From VRUE01 sp963718775 (GTDB lineage Bacteria; Actinomycetota; Thermoleophilia; Solirubrobacterales; 70-9), in the NCBI GenBank assembly GCA_963718775.1, contig OY970377.1, forward strand, positions 558,001 through 622,000: DNA of 64,000 nt, in the 5' to 3' direction. This document shows, piece after piece, positions 23,167 through 33,425 of the stretch. The notes below the pieces were generated by a model. The model was not told the origin of the DNA, searched no databases, and was given only the letters and a program-made list of their open reading frames with translations. The position numbers and the translations under genes are program-made. The first letter of the stretch is position 1, and the number at the start of each line of letters is the position of its first letter.

Positions 23167-24084
23167 TCAGGCGGGCTGCTGGGCGCGGGCTGGCTGGCTG
23201 GCCCGCGATGCGGTGTCGGCGATCTCGTCGGTGAAGATCGGCCAGAGCTCACGGGGAAGGTCGTGGCCCATGCCCTCGACCATGCGCAGACGGGCATTGG
23301 GGATCGCCTTTGCGGTGGCCCGGCCGCCGCTGGGGCGCACCAGCGGGTCGCGGCTCCCGTGGATCACCGTCGTCGGAACCTGCAGCTTGCGCAGCGCCTT
23401 GGTGCGATCGCCGGAGGACGAGATCGCGTGGATCTGGCGCAGGACGCCTTTCGGGTTGTGGGAGCGGTCATACATCGCCCCCGCCGTCTCCCGCAGCCTG
23501 GGCTCGTCGGTCGGGAAAGCGGGCGAGCCGATCACTTTGAAGGTCTTGAGAACACGCTCGATGTAGGCGTCACGGCCGTGAGGCGGCTTGGCGAAGATCG
23601 CGCCATATGCCTTCAGGGTCGGTGCGCCGACACGGCGGCTGCCGGTGGTCGACATGATCGAGACCAGCGAGCGGACCCGCTCGGCGTGCTCGATCGCCAG
23701 CGTCTGGGCGATCATCCCGCCCATCGAGGCGCCGACCACGTGGGCCGACTCGATCCCCAGATGGTCCATCAGCCCAGTCGTATCCGCCGCCATGTCGGAC
23801 AGCCGGTAGGCAGCGGTGGAGCGGCGGCCGAGGAAGACCTCGACGCGTCCGGGCACACCGGCGCCTTCGAGCATCGTCGAGCGGCCGATGTCGCGGTTGT
23901 CGAAACGGACGACGCGGAAGCCGCGCTCGGCCAGCTGCACGCAGAACTGCTCGTCCCAGGCGACCATCTGCGTGCCCAGCCCCATCACCAGCAACAGTGG
24001 TTCGGCGTTTGAGTCGCCGACCTCCTGGTAAGCGATCTCGATTCCGTTGCAGGGGGCCAGGCGCTCTTCGCTTAGTTCAGTCAT
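23167..24084 (-). CDS. Alpha/beta hydrolase
   Basis: 305 residues. Features are the oxyanion region LLLVMGLGTQ, nucleophile GASMGGM (Ser about 120), acid GSRDPLV (about 245) and histidine MGHDLP (about 273). The sequence resembles the aclacinomycin methylesterase RdmC-like group, but the substrate is unknown. No signal peptide. Stands alone, with its end close to tRNA-Leu. Confidence 0.85.
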   Translation of the reverse strand: MTELSEERLAPCNGIEIAYQEVGDSNAEPLLLVMGLGTQMVAWDEQFCVQLAERGFRVVRFDNRDIGRSTMLEGAGVPGRVEVFLGRRSTAAYRLSDMAADTTGLMDHLGIESAHVVGASMGGMIAQTLAIEHAERVRSLVSIMSTTGSRRVGAPTLKAYGAIFAKPPHGRDAYIERVLKTFKVIGSPAFPTDEPRLRETAGAMYDRSHNPKGVLRQIHAISSSGDRTKALRKLQVPTTVIHGSRDPLVRPSGGRATAKAIPNARLRMVEGMGHDLPRELWPIFTDEIADTASRASQPARAQQPA

Positions 24085-24199
24085 CCACGGGAGTCTATCC
24101 AGGAAACTGGCTGACCAGCCAGATCACCCCCATCCACCAGGCCTAACGCGTTGTGGCTGTATTGGCTCCCCAACGCGTCGCACCGCTAGTTTGCGCAGG

Positions 24200-25327
24200 G
24201 TGCGCACGGCAATCGTCTCGGACCTGCACCTGGGCAGCGCCAGCGGCGAGGACCTCGGGCGGGACCCGGCGATGCGGCAGATCCTGCTCGAGGAGATCCG
24301 CGGCGCCGATCGCCTCGTCCTGCTCGGCGACGTGCTGGAGCTTCGCGAACTACCCCTGGCGCGCGTGCTGGAGACCGTCCAGCCCTTCTTCGAGGAGCTC
24401 GGCGAGGCGATGGCCGGCCGCCGCGTCGTCCTCGTCCCCGGCAACCACGACCACCGAATTGCCGAGCCGCTGCTCGAGGAGGTCGCGCTTGCCGGCGGCC
24501 CGCTCGGACTCGAGCACCGCGCCCTGCCGAGCGGTGAGCCGGCAACGCGGATCGCCGCCTGGCTCGGCGAGGCCGAGCTGAGCATCGCCTACCCCGGCGT
24601 CTGGCTGCGCGACGACGTCTACGCCACCCACGGCCATTACATGGACTGCCACATGAGCCTGCCGCGTATGGAGTGCATCGCCGCGGCGGCGATCATGCGG
24701 GCGAGCGGGCATCCCCCCTACGCCGCCACCCCCGACGACTACGAGCGCATCCTGCGACCGATCTACGGGCTCGCCTTCGGACTCGCCGAGGCGGGACTGG
24801 CGCGGGGAGCGACCCGCCCCTCCGAACGCGCCTGGCGCTCGATCTCGGGCCGCCGCAACGGCGGGCGGGCCAGCCGCACGGCGCTCAAGGCCGCGGTCGC
24901 GGCGGGCGTCCCGGCAAGCGTCTGGCTGCTCAACCGCGGCTTCCGCGCCGACTTCGATGCCGACCTCTCCTCCACCGCGATCACCCGCAGCGGCATCGCC
25001 GCCGCCACCGAGCTGACGCGGCGGCTGCAAGTCGAGGCCGCCCACACGATCACCGGCCACACCCACCGCGCCGGCCCCGAAGAGAATGAGGCCGAGTGGG
25101 CACTGCCGGGTGGCGGCCGGCTGCACAACACCGGCAGCTGGGTCTACGCGGATGCCTTCCACCACCCCGGCGCGCCGCCGAATCCCTACTGGCCCGGAAC
25201 GGTCACCTGGGTCGAGGACGAGGGTGCGCCACGGCGGGTGCGGTTGCTGGTCGAGCGGCCGCGTGAGGAACTGAGAACGGCCGTCGCCCGCACCGCAGCA
25301 GCAGCAGCTAGAGCCACTCGGCGATGA
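24200..25327 (+). CDS. Metallophosphoesterase
   Basis: 375 residues from GTG 24200. All calcineurin-like motifs are present: SDLHLGS, GDVLELR, PGNHDHR, THGHYMDC and TGHTHRA. The family hydrolyses phosphomono- or diesters with two metals; the substrate is unknown. The C-terminus overlaps the end of the convergent dehalogenase by 20 bases. Confidence 0.9.
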   Translation: MRTAIVSDLHLGSASGEDLGRDPAMRQILLEEIRGADRLVLLGDVLELRELPLARVLETVQPFFEELGEAMAGRRVVLVPGNHDHRIAEPLLEEVALAGGPLGLEHRALPSGEPATRIAAWLGEAELSIAYPGVWLRDDVYATHGHYMDCHMSLPRMECIAAAAIMRASGHPPYAATPDDYERILRPIYGLAFGLAEAGLARGATRPSERAWRSISGRRNGGRASRTALKAAVAAGVPASVWLLNRGFRADFDADLSSTAITRSGIAAATELTRRLQVEAAHTITGHTHRAGPEENEAEWALPGGGRLHNTGSWVYADAFHHPGAPPNPYWPGTVTWVEDEGAPRRVRLLVERPREELRTAVARTAAAAARATRR

Positions 25328-26177
25328 TCCGGCCGATCTCCGGCCCGGCATCCTCCTGGAGGAAGTGACCGGCGTCCTCGATCGGCCGCGGGGGCGGGAA
25401 GTTCAGCTGGCTCGAGACGCGCTCGCCGTTGGAGAAGGGAAGGATCGGATCCGAGTCAGCCCAGAGCACCAGGGTGGGACGGTCGTCCTCGCGCAGCGCG
25501 TCCGCGACTCGTTTGCCCTCGACAGCGCCGGGAGCATCGGGCTCGGTCGGCAGGATCAGCGGGAAGGCGCGCGGCCCCGCCTTCGACTCCGGGTTCGGGT
25601 AGGGCGCTTCGTAGGCGGCGATCACGTCGTCGCCCGGGTCGTGCTTGCAACCGCCCCGGACCAGCATCCCCACCGGCACGTCGGCGTTGTCGCGGACGAA
25701 CTCGCGGAATTTGAGCCAGAGGTCGCTCATTCGCTGGTGCCCGGTGAACGGCCCGGTCTCCATGATCACGATGCGCGAGAAGCGGTCGGGGTGCTCGACC
25801 GCGAGCCGCAGCCCGATCGGCCCGCCCCAGTCGTGGACGACGGCGGTGGCGTCACGCACGTCGAGCTCCTCGAGCAGCGCCGACATCAGCTCGACGTGGC
25901 GGTCGTAGGTGTACCAATCGAGATCGGTGGGCTTGTCGGAGCGACCGAAGCCGGCGTAGTCGGGCGCGATGCAGCGGAAGCCAGCGTCGCGCACCGGCGG
26001 GATCACCTTGCGCCAGAGGAACGACCAGGTCGGCTCACCGTGGAAGAAGACAACCGGCTTGCCTTCTCCCTCGTCGAGATAGGCCAACCGCAGGCCATCG
26101 ACCTCGCGGTAGCTCGACTCGAAGGGGAAGTCGGGCAGCCCCTGCAGGCTCTCCTCCGGCGTGCGGAACACGTCCAT
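25308..26177 (-). CDS. Haloalkane dehalogenase
   Basis: 289 residues from ATG 26177 (MDVFRTPEESL); the longer frame start is less likely. HGEPTWSFLWRK supplies the oxyanion glutamate and tryptophan, VHDWGGPIG the aspartate nucleophile, and EDAGHFLQED the catalytic histidine. The Asp nucleophile distinguishes it from esterases. It would hydrolyse carbon-halogen bonds; the true substrate in this organism is unknown. Related epoxide hydrolases share the Asp but not the Trp pattern. Confidence 0.85.
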   Translation of the reverse strand: MDVFRTPEESLQGLPDFPFESSYREVDGLRLAYLDEGEGKPVVFFHGEPTWSFLWRKVIPPVRDAGFRCIAPDYAGFGRSDKPTDLDWYTYDRHVELMSALLEELDVRDATAVVHDWGGPIGLRLAVEHPDRFSRIVIMETGPFTGHQRMSDLWLKFREFVRDNADVPVGMLVRGGCKHDPGDDVIAAYEAPYPNPESKAGPRAFPLILPTEPDAPGAVEGKRVADALREDDRPTLVLWADSDPILPFSNGERVSSQLNFPPPRPIEDAGHFLQEDAGPEIGRIIAEWL

Positions 26178-26296
26178 GGCCGGGGAGACTACGGCAGCGC
26201 TGCGGAAAATCGCTGAACCAAACTGGACCAAGGCCGCGGAGGCCCGTGGCCAGCCCGGCAGAACTCGCTCTAGAGCAGGAAATGTCGTCCATTTCT

Positions 26297-26322
26297 GGAA
26301 TACCCTCGCCGCACGGTATTCC
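26297..26322. promoter_or_regulatory. Eight-base palindrome upstream of the membrane gene
   Basis: GGAATACC (26297-26304) and GGTATTCC (26315-26322), 30 bases before the start codon of the next gene. It is a possible operator; the binding protein is unknown. Confidence 0.4.
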
Positions 26323-26351
26323 TGCCTATCTGTGGAACGAAAGGGTTACGA

Positions 26352-26735
26352 ATGAACGAGGAGAGCACACTCAGCGGCTGGTGGGTTTTCGCCGGCGTCC
26401 TTCTGCTGGTTGTCGGCATCCTGAACATCATCTACGGGATCGCGGCAATCGGCGACTCGAAGTTCTTCACCGAGAACGCCACCTACATCATCAGCGGCCT
26501 GCACACCTGGGGCTGGGTCATGCTGATCATCGGCGTGCTCGAGCTCGTCGCCGCCTTCTCGCTCTTCTCGGGCGGGGAATTCGGGCGCTGGTTCGGCATC
26601 TTCATCGGCTCGCTGAACGCGATGGGCGCGCTGCTCTCGATCCCGGCCTACCCGTTCTGGTCGCTGGCGATCTTCGCCCTCTCGATCATCATCATCTACA
26701 AGCTGGCCGAGGGCCCGGAAGGCTCTGTCAGCTAG
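26352..26735 (+). CDS. DUF7144-like small membrane protein
   Basis: 127 residues with four membrane helices and the family pattern SGWWVFAGVLLLVVGILNI. A loop TENATYIISGLHTWGW is followed by LIIGVLELVAAFSLFSGG. Start ATG 26352 has an AAAGGG site. Function unknown. The gene overlaps nothing and converges with the RDD gene. Confidence 0.8.
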   Translation: MNEESTLSGWWVFAGVLLLVVGILNIIYGIAAIGDSKFFTENATYIISGLHTWGWVMLIIGVLELVAAFSLFSGGEFGRWFGIFIGSLNAMGALLSIPAYPFWSLAIFALSIIIIYKLAEGPEGSVS

Positions 26736-26739
26736 GCGA

Positions 26740-27811
26740 CTAGCCGACTACACGCTGCGTGCGAAGGCCCCGGGAATCCGGGGCCTTCGTCGTTGTGGCG
26801 CCCTCGGCCGCGGCGGCTTCGGCGAAGTCGAGGCGAGACCACGGCGCCTGAGTGCGCTCGTTGCCCTCGTAGAGGACGTCGACGCCGCTGAGGCGATCGT
26901 CCCAAGCGCGGCGGCGCTCGTTGAAGAAGATGCCGATGAAGCCGAGCCCGAACGGGATCGCCGCCAGGGTCATCCCGATCAAGCGCTTGACCGAGCGGCC
27001 GAAGCGCAACCCCCGCCCATCGACGTCGAGCCTGATGCCGAGGAAGCGCATGCCCGGCGTCTGGCCGGCCAGGCGACCAGAAGCCGACCAGGTAGAGACT
27101 CCCGAGCGTGAACCAGAGAACCGTGCCGGCGGCCAGGGCAAAGTTGGATACGCCGCTGCCGTTGCCGGTGAAGGCCGAGGCAATCAGCGCAGCGACCGCC
27201 GCCAGGCCGGAGAAGCCGAGGTTGACGATCAGCACGTCGAGGCCGAAGGCGAGCCCGCGGGTGACCGCGCCGGCGCGGTCGGTCGGCTCGGTGCGGCGCT
27301 TGCGGAAGAAGATCCTGCGCACGATGCGCTCGACAACGCCGTCGAGCCGCCGCGTGCCGTTGCCGATCGTGTGGCCGACGTCCTCGAGCATGCCCATGCT
27401 CTGGGCGCTGATCGCGGCGCGTATCTCGGGCGCCTCGGCGATCCGCTCGACCAGGCGCTGCGCCTCGTCGCTGGCCAGCAGCCGTCGCCAGACCTCGTCG
27501 ACCAGCTCGCTGTCGAGCGCCTCGATCAGGGCGTGCTTGACCGCGTCGCTCTCCAGGGCGCTGTTCATCGCCTCCTCGACGACTGGCCCTTTGAGGACAC
27601 GGGCCAGCGCCCGTTCGACCGCCTCGCTCTCGATCGCGGCGACCATCGCCTCCTCGGCGGCAGCCTCGACGGCGCGATCGATGCCAGCGGCCTTGGTGAC
27701 CGAGCGGGCGCTGCGCACGCCGGCGCCGAGCAGACGAACCGAGAGCGGCAGCGGGTTCCCAGCAGGCCCGTCCTGCGGCGGCGTGTCTTGAGGAGAGGAG
27801 TCGGGCGTCAT
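26740..27811 (-). CDS. RDD family membrane protein (frameshifted)
   Basis: About 356 residues if joined. Residues 1-165 are soluble, helical and repetitive (EEAMVAAIESEAVERALARV, EEAMNSALESDAV), then come RDD helices and the RDD-type LAGQTPGMRFLGIRLDVDG segment followed by SVKRLIGMTLAAIPFGLGF and AWDDRLSGVDVL. The frame breaks by one base at about 27075-27082 between VGFW and RLAGQTPG; both halves are well conserved, so a sequence error is likely. It is preceded on the same strand by DUF1330, NUDIX and FAD-oxidoreductase genes. Confidence 0.7.
26762..26789. terminator. Bidirectional hairpin terminator
   Basis: A perfect 12-base stem CGAAGGCCCCGG (26762-26773) and its complement (26778-26789) around GAAT, between two convergent genes. 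It lies within the last codons of the RDD gene if that gene really runs to 26740. Confidence 0.65.
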
Positions 27812-27815
27812 CGCG

Positions 27816-28202
27816 CTACGGCAATTCCTGGCCCGGGTCCATCGGGTGAAGCTCGCCCTTGATCAACGCTTCCGTGCGCAGGTGGCCGACCGCCTGGTAC
27901 TCGGGCGAGGCGATCATGTCGAGGAAAGCCTGCCGGTTCGGATATTCGACCAGCGCGACCATGTCCCAGGAGTCCTCGCCGAGCAGCGGCGAGGCCGGCG
28001 CGCCGGCGAAGACGATCCGCCCGCCCAGCTTCTCGAGCAGCGGCGCGACCGCGGCGCCATATTCCTCGTAGCGCTCCCGCCCGCCGTCGGGCTTGAAGGC
28101 GAGCAGGTTCAGCATCACCAGCGGAGCGCCGTCGCCGGCGCGACCCGCGAAGGCGGTGAATCCCTCCTGGTTGAGGCGCTCGGGCTCAGGCAACTCGTTC
28201 AT
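27816..28202 (-). CDS. DUF1330 domain protein
   Basis: 128 residues. Ferredoxin-like dimeric alpha-beta barrel pattern: LVMLNLLAFKPDGGRERYEEY, then VALVEYPNRQAFLDMIASPEY. Function unknown in this family. Starts 13 bases after the NUDIX stop and ends four bases before the RDD gene, so they form one transcript. Confidence 0.8.
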   Translation of the reverse strand: MNELPEPERLNQEGFTAFAGRAGDGAPLVMLNLLAFKPDGGRERYEEYGAAVAPLLEKLGGRIVFAGAPASPLLGEDSWDMVALVEYPNRQAFLDMIASPEYQAVGHLRTEALIKGELHPMDPGQELP

Positions 28203-28214
28203 CTCTCCAGCAAC

Positions 28215-28661
28215 CTATCGAGGAACTCGACCTGTGCGGGAATCGATCTTCTCCCTTGCCGCCTCGATGCCAAACCACTCGGCCCGGTCGACCTCGGGGA
28301 ACTCGCGCTGCCCGCCAGAGCGCGGCGGCCACTCCATCGTGAAGGTGTTGCTGTCCAGGGTCGCGGGGTCGAAGTCGGCCTCAGCAGCCCAGCAGTGGAC
28401 TACCTTGCCGCTCTTCTGACGCACCGACTCCAGCTCGATCAGGTCGTCAGGGGCGAGAGAGAAGCGAGCGCCCAGCTCCTCCTCCAGCTCACGCAGGGCG
28501 CAGTCGCGGAGCTCCTCGCCCTCGTCGACTTCTCCCTTCGGGATCGACCAGGCGCCGAGGTCTTTCTTTGCCCAGAACGGCCCGCCGGGATGGACGAGCA
28601 GCACCTCGAGCGCCTCTCCGGCGTTGCGATAGAGCAGGATCCCGGCGCTGGTCGCGGCCAC
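28215..28661 (-). CDS. NUDIX hydrolase
   Basis: About 148 residues from GTG 28661. The Nudix box GEVDEGEELRDCALRELEEE is complete, preceded by PGGPFWAKKDLGAWSIPKG as in Ap4A/dinucleoside-type NUDIX proteins. The C-terminal PEVDRAEWFGIEAAR is typical. It hydrolyses nucleoside diphosphate-linked compounds, substrate unknown. The frame remains open upstream, so the start is not certain. Confidence 0.85.
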   Translation of the reverse strand: MAATSAGILLYRNAGEALEVLLVHPGGPFWAKKDLGAWSIPKGEVDEGEELRDCALRELEEELGARFSLAPDDLIELESVRQKSGKVVHCWAAEADFDPATLDSNTFTMEWPPRSGGQREFPEVDRAEWFGIEAAREKIDSRTGRVPR

Positions 28662-28678
28662 CGCCGGAAGGTAGCCGA

Positions 28679-29850
28679 CTAGGCGACCCTTCTCAGCGCC
28701 GGCCTTGCCGCGCCGGCCTGCCTCAAGGGCGAGACGGCCCGCCTCGACCGCGCTGGCCCAGGCAGACCTCGGAGAGCAGGCCAGGGGCGGCGACCATGTC
28801 GCCGGCGAGGTAGACACCGTCGCCGCGGTCGACGGCGGGACGGTCGCGCCAGGTCTTGCCGGGATAGTCGAGCGGCCCGGTGCGGCCCTCCATCACCTGG
28901 CGACGCCGCCAGGTCTCGCGCTCGCGCCAGCTCGGCAGCGAGGCGTCGAGCAGGCGCTCGAGGCGCAGCGCCGCCTGGTCGGCGCCCTCGCCGGGACGGA
29001 TCGGCATCTGCGCCTGGATCAGCTCCTCTCCGTCGGGGGCGAGCGAGGGGTCGGGGGCGCTGAAGCGCTCGATCCAGGCCGACTCGTCGAGGTCGGAGAC
29101 GATGAACGGGTCGCCGCGGCGGTGCTCGAGGCCGAGGTCGATGCAGACGGTCCTGCCGCCGGGCCAGCTCAGCGAGTCGTCGCCGAGCAGCGTCACGGGC
29201 CTGCTCCAGCTCGGTGGCGACGATCATGGGCGAATCGGGCAGGGCGTCGACCGCGCTGCCGGTCTCGATCTCGACGCCGAGCTGTCGCGCCCTCGCCTCC
29301 AGCGCGCCGATCAGCGGCGCCCCAGCCGCCGATCAGGTAGCGCGCCGTCGGCGGCGGGCTGAGCAGGACCCGCACCGAGTGCTGCCAGACGAAAGCGGCG
29401 GAGAGCTCACCCGGATCGTGGTGGAAGGTGTAGACGCCGGCCGCGGCCGAGAGCATCGCCGCGGTCCGCTCGTCGGCGTGGCTCGCGACCCAGCTGCGGA
29501 AGTCCTGGTCGACCGGGGCCTCACGGCCGCGCAGTCGCAGCACCGCCGGGATCGTCCCCAGCGGCGGCGTGCGGCGCACCTTGCCCTGCCAGCGGAAGCG
29601 AATCCCCGAGCAGCGGCGGCCCGGCGTATGGCGGCAGCAGCTCGCGCTCCACCAGCCAGTCCCAGAGCGCGCCGTCCTTATAGATGACGTGGGGGCCGAA
29701 GTTCGCCTTGTAGGGGCCGCCCATGCTACGAGCGCGGCCGCCGAGGGTCTCGTGGGCCTCGAGCAAGCGCACCTCCGCCCCGCCCTCGGCCGCGACGATC
29801 GCCGCGGTCAGCCCCGCCATCCCACCGCCGACAACCGTGATCCGCCCCAT
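28679..29850 (-). CDS. FAD-dependent amine-oxidase/desaturase-like protein (multiple frameshifts)
   Basis: Starts at ATG 29850 with the FAD fold GGGMAGLTAAIVAAEGGAEV and GGRARS. Conserved pieces then appear in different frames: WQGKVRRTPPLGTIP, YLIGGWG, and late GVYLAGDMVAAPGLLSEV, the FAD-binding C-terminal motif. Shifts lie near 29605 (a run of four C on the plus strand), 29330, 29195 (a GGG run) and 28765. Joined, it is about 390 residues, normal for FAD-dependent NAD(P)-binding oxidoreductases related to phytoene desaturases. Given run-length errors, the gene is probably intact in the organism. Confidence 0.65.
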
Positions 29851-29873
29851 CGCACCGCCTCGCTTTCGTCCCC

Positions 29874-29923
29874 GCTGACTTCGCCTTTTGTAGTCCATAG
29901 GGACGCAAAAACGCGAAGTCAGC
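29874..29923. promoter_or_regulatory. Inverted repeat between divergent genes
   Basis: GCTGACTTCGC (29874-29884) and GCGAAGTCAGC (29913-29923), 11 of 11 paired, with inner TTTTG/CAAAA complementarity. It lies just upstream of the oxidoreductase start and may be an operator or a transcript hairpin. Confidence 0.5.
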
Positions 29924-29960
29924 AGATTGAGCTGCCTCTTGGAGCCATCGTACGGGGGGA

Positions 29961-29991
29961 CTGGTCCGCTATACAGTGCCAGTAGTGGACC
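29961..29991 (+). promoter_or_regulatory. MocR promoter with GGTCC/GGACC symmetry
   Basis: GGTCC at 29963-29967 and GGACC at 29987-29991 surround a TATACA -10-like box (29970-29975). Transcription from it would give a nearly leaderless message starting with GTG 29985. Likely autoregulated, as in MocR/PdxR regulators; inference. Confidence 0.4.
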
Positions 29992-31392
29992 GTTCTAGTG
30001 AACCAGTTGGACCCGGGCTGCTGGTTGAGCTGGACCGGGACGGCGAGGCGCCGCTGCACGAGCAGATCGAGCGATCGATTCGCGAGGACATTCGCGGCGG
30101 CCGGTTGGCTGCGGGCGCGCGCCTGCCGTCGACGCGCAGCCTCGCCGCCGAGTTGGGCATCTCACGCGGGGTCGTCAGCGAGGCCTACGGCCAGCTCGCC
30201 GCCGAGGGCTACCTGCTCGCCAGCCAGGGCGCGCCGACCCGGGTCGCCCACACCGTGCGTGCGCCGGCCCCGCCTGCGGCGATGCCCTCGCTGCTGCCCA
30301 GCTTCACCCACCGGCTCGACCCCGGCCTACCCGACCTCACCGGCTTTCCCCGCGACCGCTGGCTGCGTTCGCTGCGGGCCGCCTGGCGCCAGGCGCCGAT
30401 CGACGCCGTCGACTACCCGGACCCACGCGGCGTGCCGGCGCTACGCGAGACGCTCGCCGAGTACCTGGGACGCGTCCGCGGCGCCGCCGCCGATCCCGAG
30501 CAGTTGATCGTCTGCACCGGCTTCGCTCAGGGGCTGTCGCTGATCGCCCGCTGGCTGCACGGGCGGGGCGTCGAGCGAGTCGCGCTCGAGGACCCGGGCT
30601 GGCACGCGCACCGGTTGATCGTCGAGCAGGCCGGGCTCGAGGTCGCGCCGGTCCCGGTCGATGCCGAAGGGCTACGAGTCGACGAGCTGGAGGCGAACCG
30701 ACGCCGCGGCCGTCGTCGTCACCCCCGCCCACCAGTTCCCCACCGGGCGGGTGCTGAGCAGCGAGCGACGGGCGGCGCTGATCGAGTGGGCCGAGCGCGG
30801 CGAACGGCTGATCGTCGAGGACGACTTCGACGCCGAGCTGCGCTATGACCGCACCCGAGTCGGCGCGCTGCAGGGCCTGGCGCCCGAGCGGGTCGCCTAC
30901 ATCGGCTCGGCGAGCAAGCGCCTGGTGCCCGGCATGCGGCTCGGCTGGATGCTGGCGCCCTCCTGGCTGGGCTGGCCGCTGATCTCGGTCAAGGCGATCG
31001 AGGACCGCGGCTCGGAGGCGATCGGCCAGCTCGCCCTGCAGGACTTCATCGCTCGCGGCGAGCTCGACCGTCACCTCCGTCGCATGCGCGGTCACTACCA
31101 GCGCCGCCGCGAAGCGCTGCTGGAAGCGCTGGCGCGGCACCTCCCCCAGGCCCGGGTCGACGAGGGCGCCGCCGGTCTCTACGAGCTGGCCGAGCTGCCC
31201 GAGGGCATCGACGAGGCGGGGCTGGTCGCGGCCGCCGCCAATCGCGGGGTCGGCATCGAGGGACTTGCCCTGCACCGCTTCAAGCCCGGCGGCCCACCGG
31301 GCCTCGTGCTCGGCTTCGCGGGCCTTCCCGAGCCGGCGATCGAGCAGAGCATCCGCGGCGTCGCCGAGGCGCTCGCGGAAATCGAGCGCTAA
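29976..31392 (+). CDS. MocR-type GntR/aminotransferase regulator (frameshifted)
   Basis: About 471 residues when joined. Residues 20-85 are a GntR winged helix (HEQIERSIREDIRGGRLAAG, then LPSTRSLAAELGISRGVVSE). The rest is a fold-type-I PLP domain with YPDPRGVPALRETLAEYLG, VVVTPAHQFPTG and the PLP lysine in YIGSASKRLVPGMRLGW. The frame breaks at about 30695, where one extra A in GCGAACC shifts it. The family regulates PLP, GABA or amino-sugar genes. It diverges from the FAD-oxidoreductase operon, which may be its target. Confidence 0.8.
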
Positions 31393-32813
31393 GCCGCCGT
31401 GACGGCGGAGGCGCGCCGGTCGGCCCAGGGGCGCGCCGCTTCGAGCTGGGCGCCGAGCCGCAGCAGCGTCGCCTCGTCGAAGGGAGCGCCGGTGAGCATC
31501 ACGCCGACCGGAACGTCGTCGTCGGTCCAGTGCAGGGGCAGCGAGAGGCTGGGCAGGCCGGTGATGTTGCCGAAGGCGCTGAAGCAGACCGAGGCGACGG
31601 TGTCGAAGACCGGCTGGTCGGGCGCCGCGTGCTGAGCGGCCAGGACCGACCCGGTGGGCGGCGGCAGGATCGCCGAGGTCGGCGTGAGCAAAACGTCGAA
31701 GTCCCTGCCCCAGTGGGCGACTTCGCGGCGCGAGAGCCGCTCGAGCTTCTGCACGGCGACGACGTACTCGTAGGCGCTGACCCGGTCGGTGGCGGCCTCA
31801 TAACCATGACGGTTGTGCGGCTCGACCTTTGACCAGTCGACCCCGTCGTAGTCGGCGATGCCGCCGATCGTCATCGTCACGAAGGCTGGGGTCAGCTCCT
31901 CGGAGATCGTCGCCACCTCGACCTCGACTCACCTCGTGGCCGAGCTCTTCGAGCAGCGCGGCGGCGTTGCGCGCGGCCTGCGACACAGTTCGGGTCGGTG
32001 GGAAGGCCGAGCGGCGCCTCGGCCATCAGGCCGATTCGCAGCGTCTCGACGGGCGCTCCTACCTCGTCGGCGAAGGGGCGCTGCGGCGGCGGCGCGTTGA
32101 ACCAGGCGAGCGGATCTGGGCCGGCGGTCACGTCGAGCGCCGCAGCGGTGTCGGCCATCGTGCGCGTGATCACGCCCTCGACGACGGCGCCCATCCAAGT
32201 CTGCGCGCGACGCGGGATCCGGCCGCGGCTGGTCTTCAGCCCGACCAGCCCACAGTAGGCGGCCGGAATGCGGATCGAGCCACCGCCGTCGTTGGCGTGG
32301 GCGATCGGGAACATCTCCCCCGCGACGGCAGCCGAGGCGCCGCCGGAGGAGCCTCCCGAGGCGCGGCTCGTGTCCCAAGGGTTCAGCGTGTTGCCGTAGC
32401 GCGAGTTCTCCGCCACCGTGAGCGGGCCGAACTCGGGCGTGTTGGTGCGGCCGCAGAGCACGAAGCCGGCTCGTTGCAGGGCCTCGACGATCAGCTCGCT
32501 CTCCTCGCTCGGCTCTTGGCCGGCGCCGTTGGAGCCGTAGGTGAGCGGCCAACCGGCGACCGCGGTCAGGTCCTTGATCGGGATCGGCACGCCGAGGAAC
32601 GGCGCTTCGTCGCCGGCGGCGATGCGCGCGTCGGCCTCGCGAGCAGCCGGCGCGGGCGGCCTCGTCGTCACGCCAGATCACCGCGTTCAGCTCCGGGTTG
32701 CGCTCGTCGACCGCGGCAAGGCAGGCGTCGAGCAGCTCGAGCGAGGAGAGCTCACGGGCCCGCAATGCGGCCGCGAGATCAACGGCGGATGCTGTCGGCC
32801 CCAGGCTCCCCAC
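31389..32813 (-). CDS. Amidase signature family enzyme (three frameshifts)
   Basis: About 475 residues joined. The Ser-cisSer-Lys triad is visible: the lysine in VPIPIKDLTAV, and the serine motif ASGGSSGGASAAVA. Also present are GGSIRIPAAYCGLVGLK and the C-terminal FDVLLTPTSAILPPPTG and FGNITGLPSLSLPLHW. Frames change near 32648, 31987 and 31928, each by one base. The enzyme hydrolyses amides; GatA-like and aliphatic amidases share the motif, and the substrate is unknown. It overlaps the MocR gene end by four bases. Confidence 0.8.
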
Positions 32814-32849
32814 GCCGGTGATCGTAGTGACTGTGCGGAAACCGCACCT

Positions 32850-33257
32850 CTACTGGACCGGCGCGCCAGCCTCCAGGGTCCGCTTGACCGTCTCGATGCC
32901 ACGCTCCATCAGCTCTCCGGTCACCTCGGCGAGCTCATCCGGCAGCAGGTCCGCGACCCAGACGAAACGCGCCGTGCCATCGTCGCCGGCGAACACCTGC
33001 GCGGCGCCGTTGTGATGCGTGTAGGGGCCGTCGACGATCGACCAGGCCAGCCTGCGCGCGTCCTCGTCAAGGTCGACCAGGCGCTCGCGCGCGACCGCGC
33101 CATTGAAGAAGGTGACGATGCGATCGTCGCCGTCCAGCTGCGTGTCGGTGACGAAACCGGGCACGAGGCGCTTGTGCAGAGCGCCCCAATCGCGCAAAGC
33201 CGCCCAGACCTCGTCGGGGCTCGCCGCGATCGTTCGCTCCTTGTGAATCGATGCCAT
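32850..33257 (-). CDS. SRPBCC family protein
   Basis: 135 residues. START/Bet v1-like fold: IAASPDEVWAALRDWGAL, then RIVTFFNGAVARERLV and a C-terminal helix EVTGELMERGIETVKRTLE. Plant PYR-like and polyketide-cyclase-like proteins share this layout. Binds a hydrophobic ligand, unknown. Single gene with a GGAG site before ATG. Confidence 0.85.
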   Translation of the reverse strand: MASIHKERTIAASPDEVWAALRDWGALHKRLVPGFVTDTQLDGDDRIVTFFNGAVARERLVDLDEDARRLAWSIVDGPYTHHNGAAQVFAGDDGTARFVWVADLLPDELAEVTGELMERGIETVKRTLEAGAPVQ

Positions 33258-33425
33258 CTAACTCTCCTTCTCGCTCGGGATGTCTCTGTCGCCATCGAAT
33301 ACAACGCCACGGACGCGGCAAGCGTGAGACCGGCCGCTCTCGCGGCTCAGAGCGGGTGACTGAGACGCCTCGACGATACGTCGAGGCTCGAGGCTGATGC
33401 CGATCGGGATGGCAGACTGTGCGCG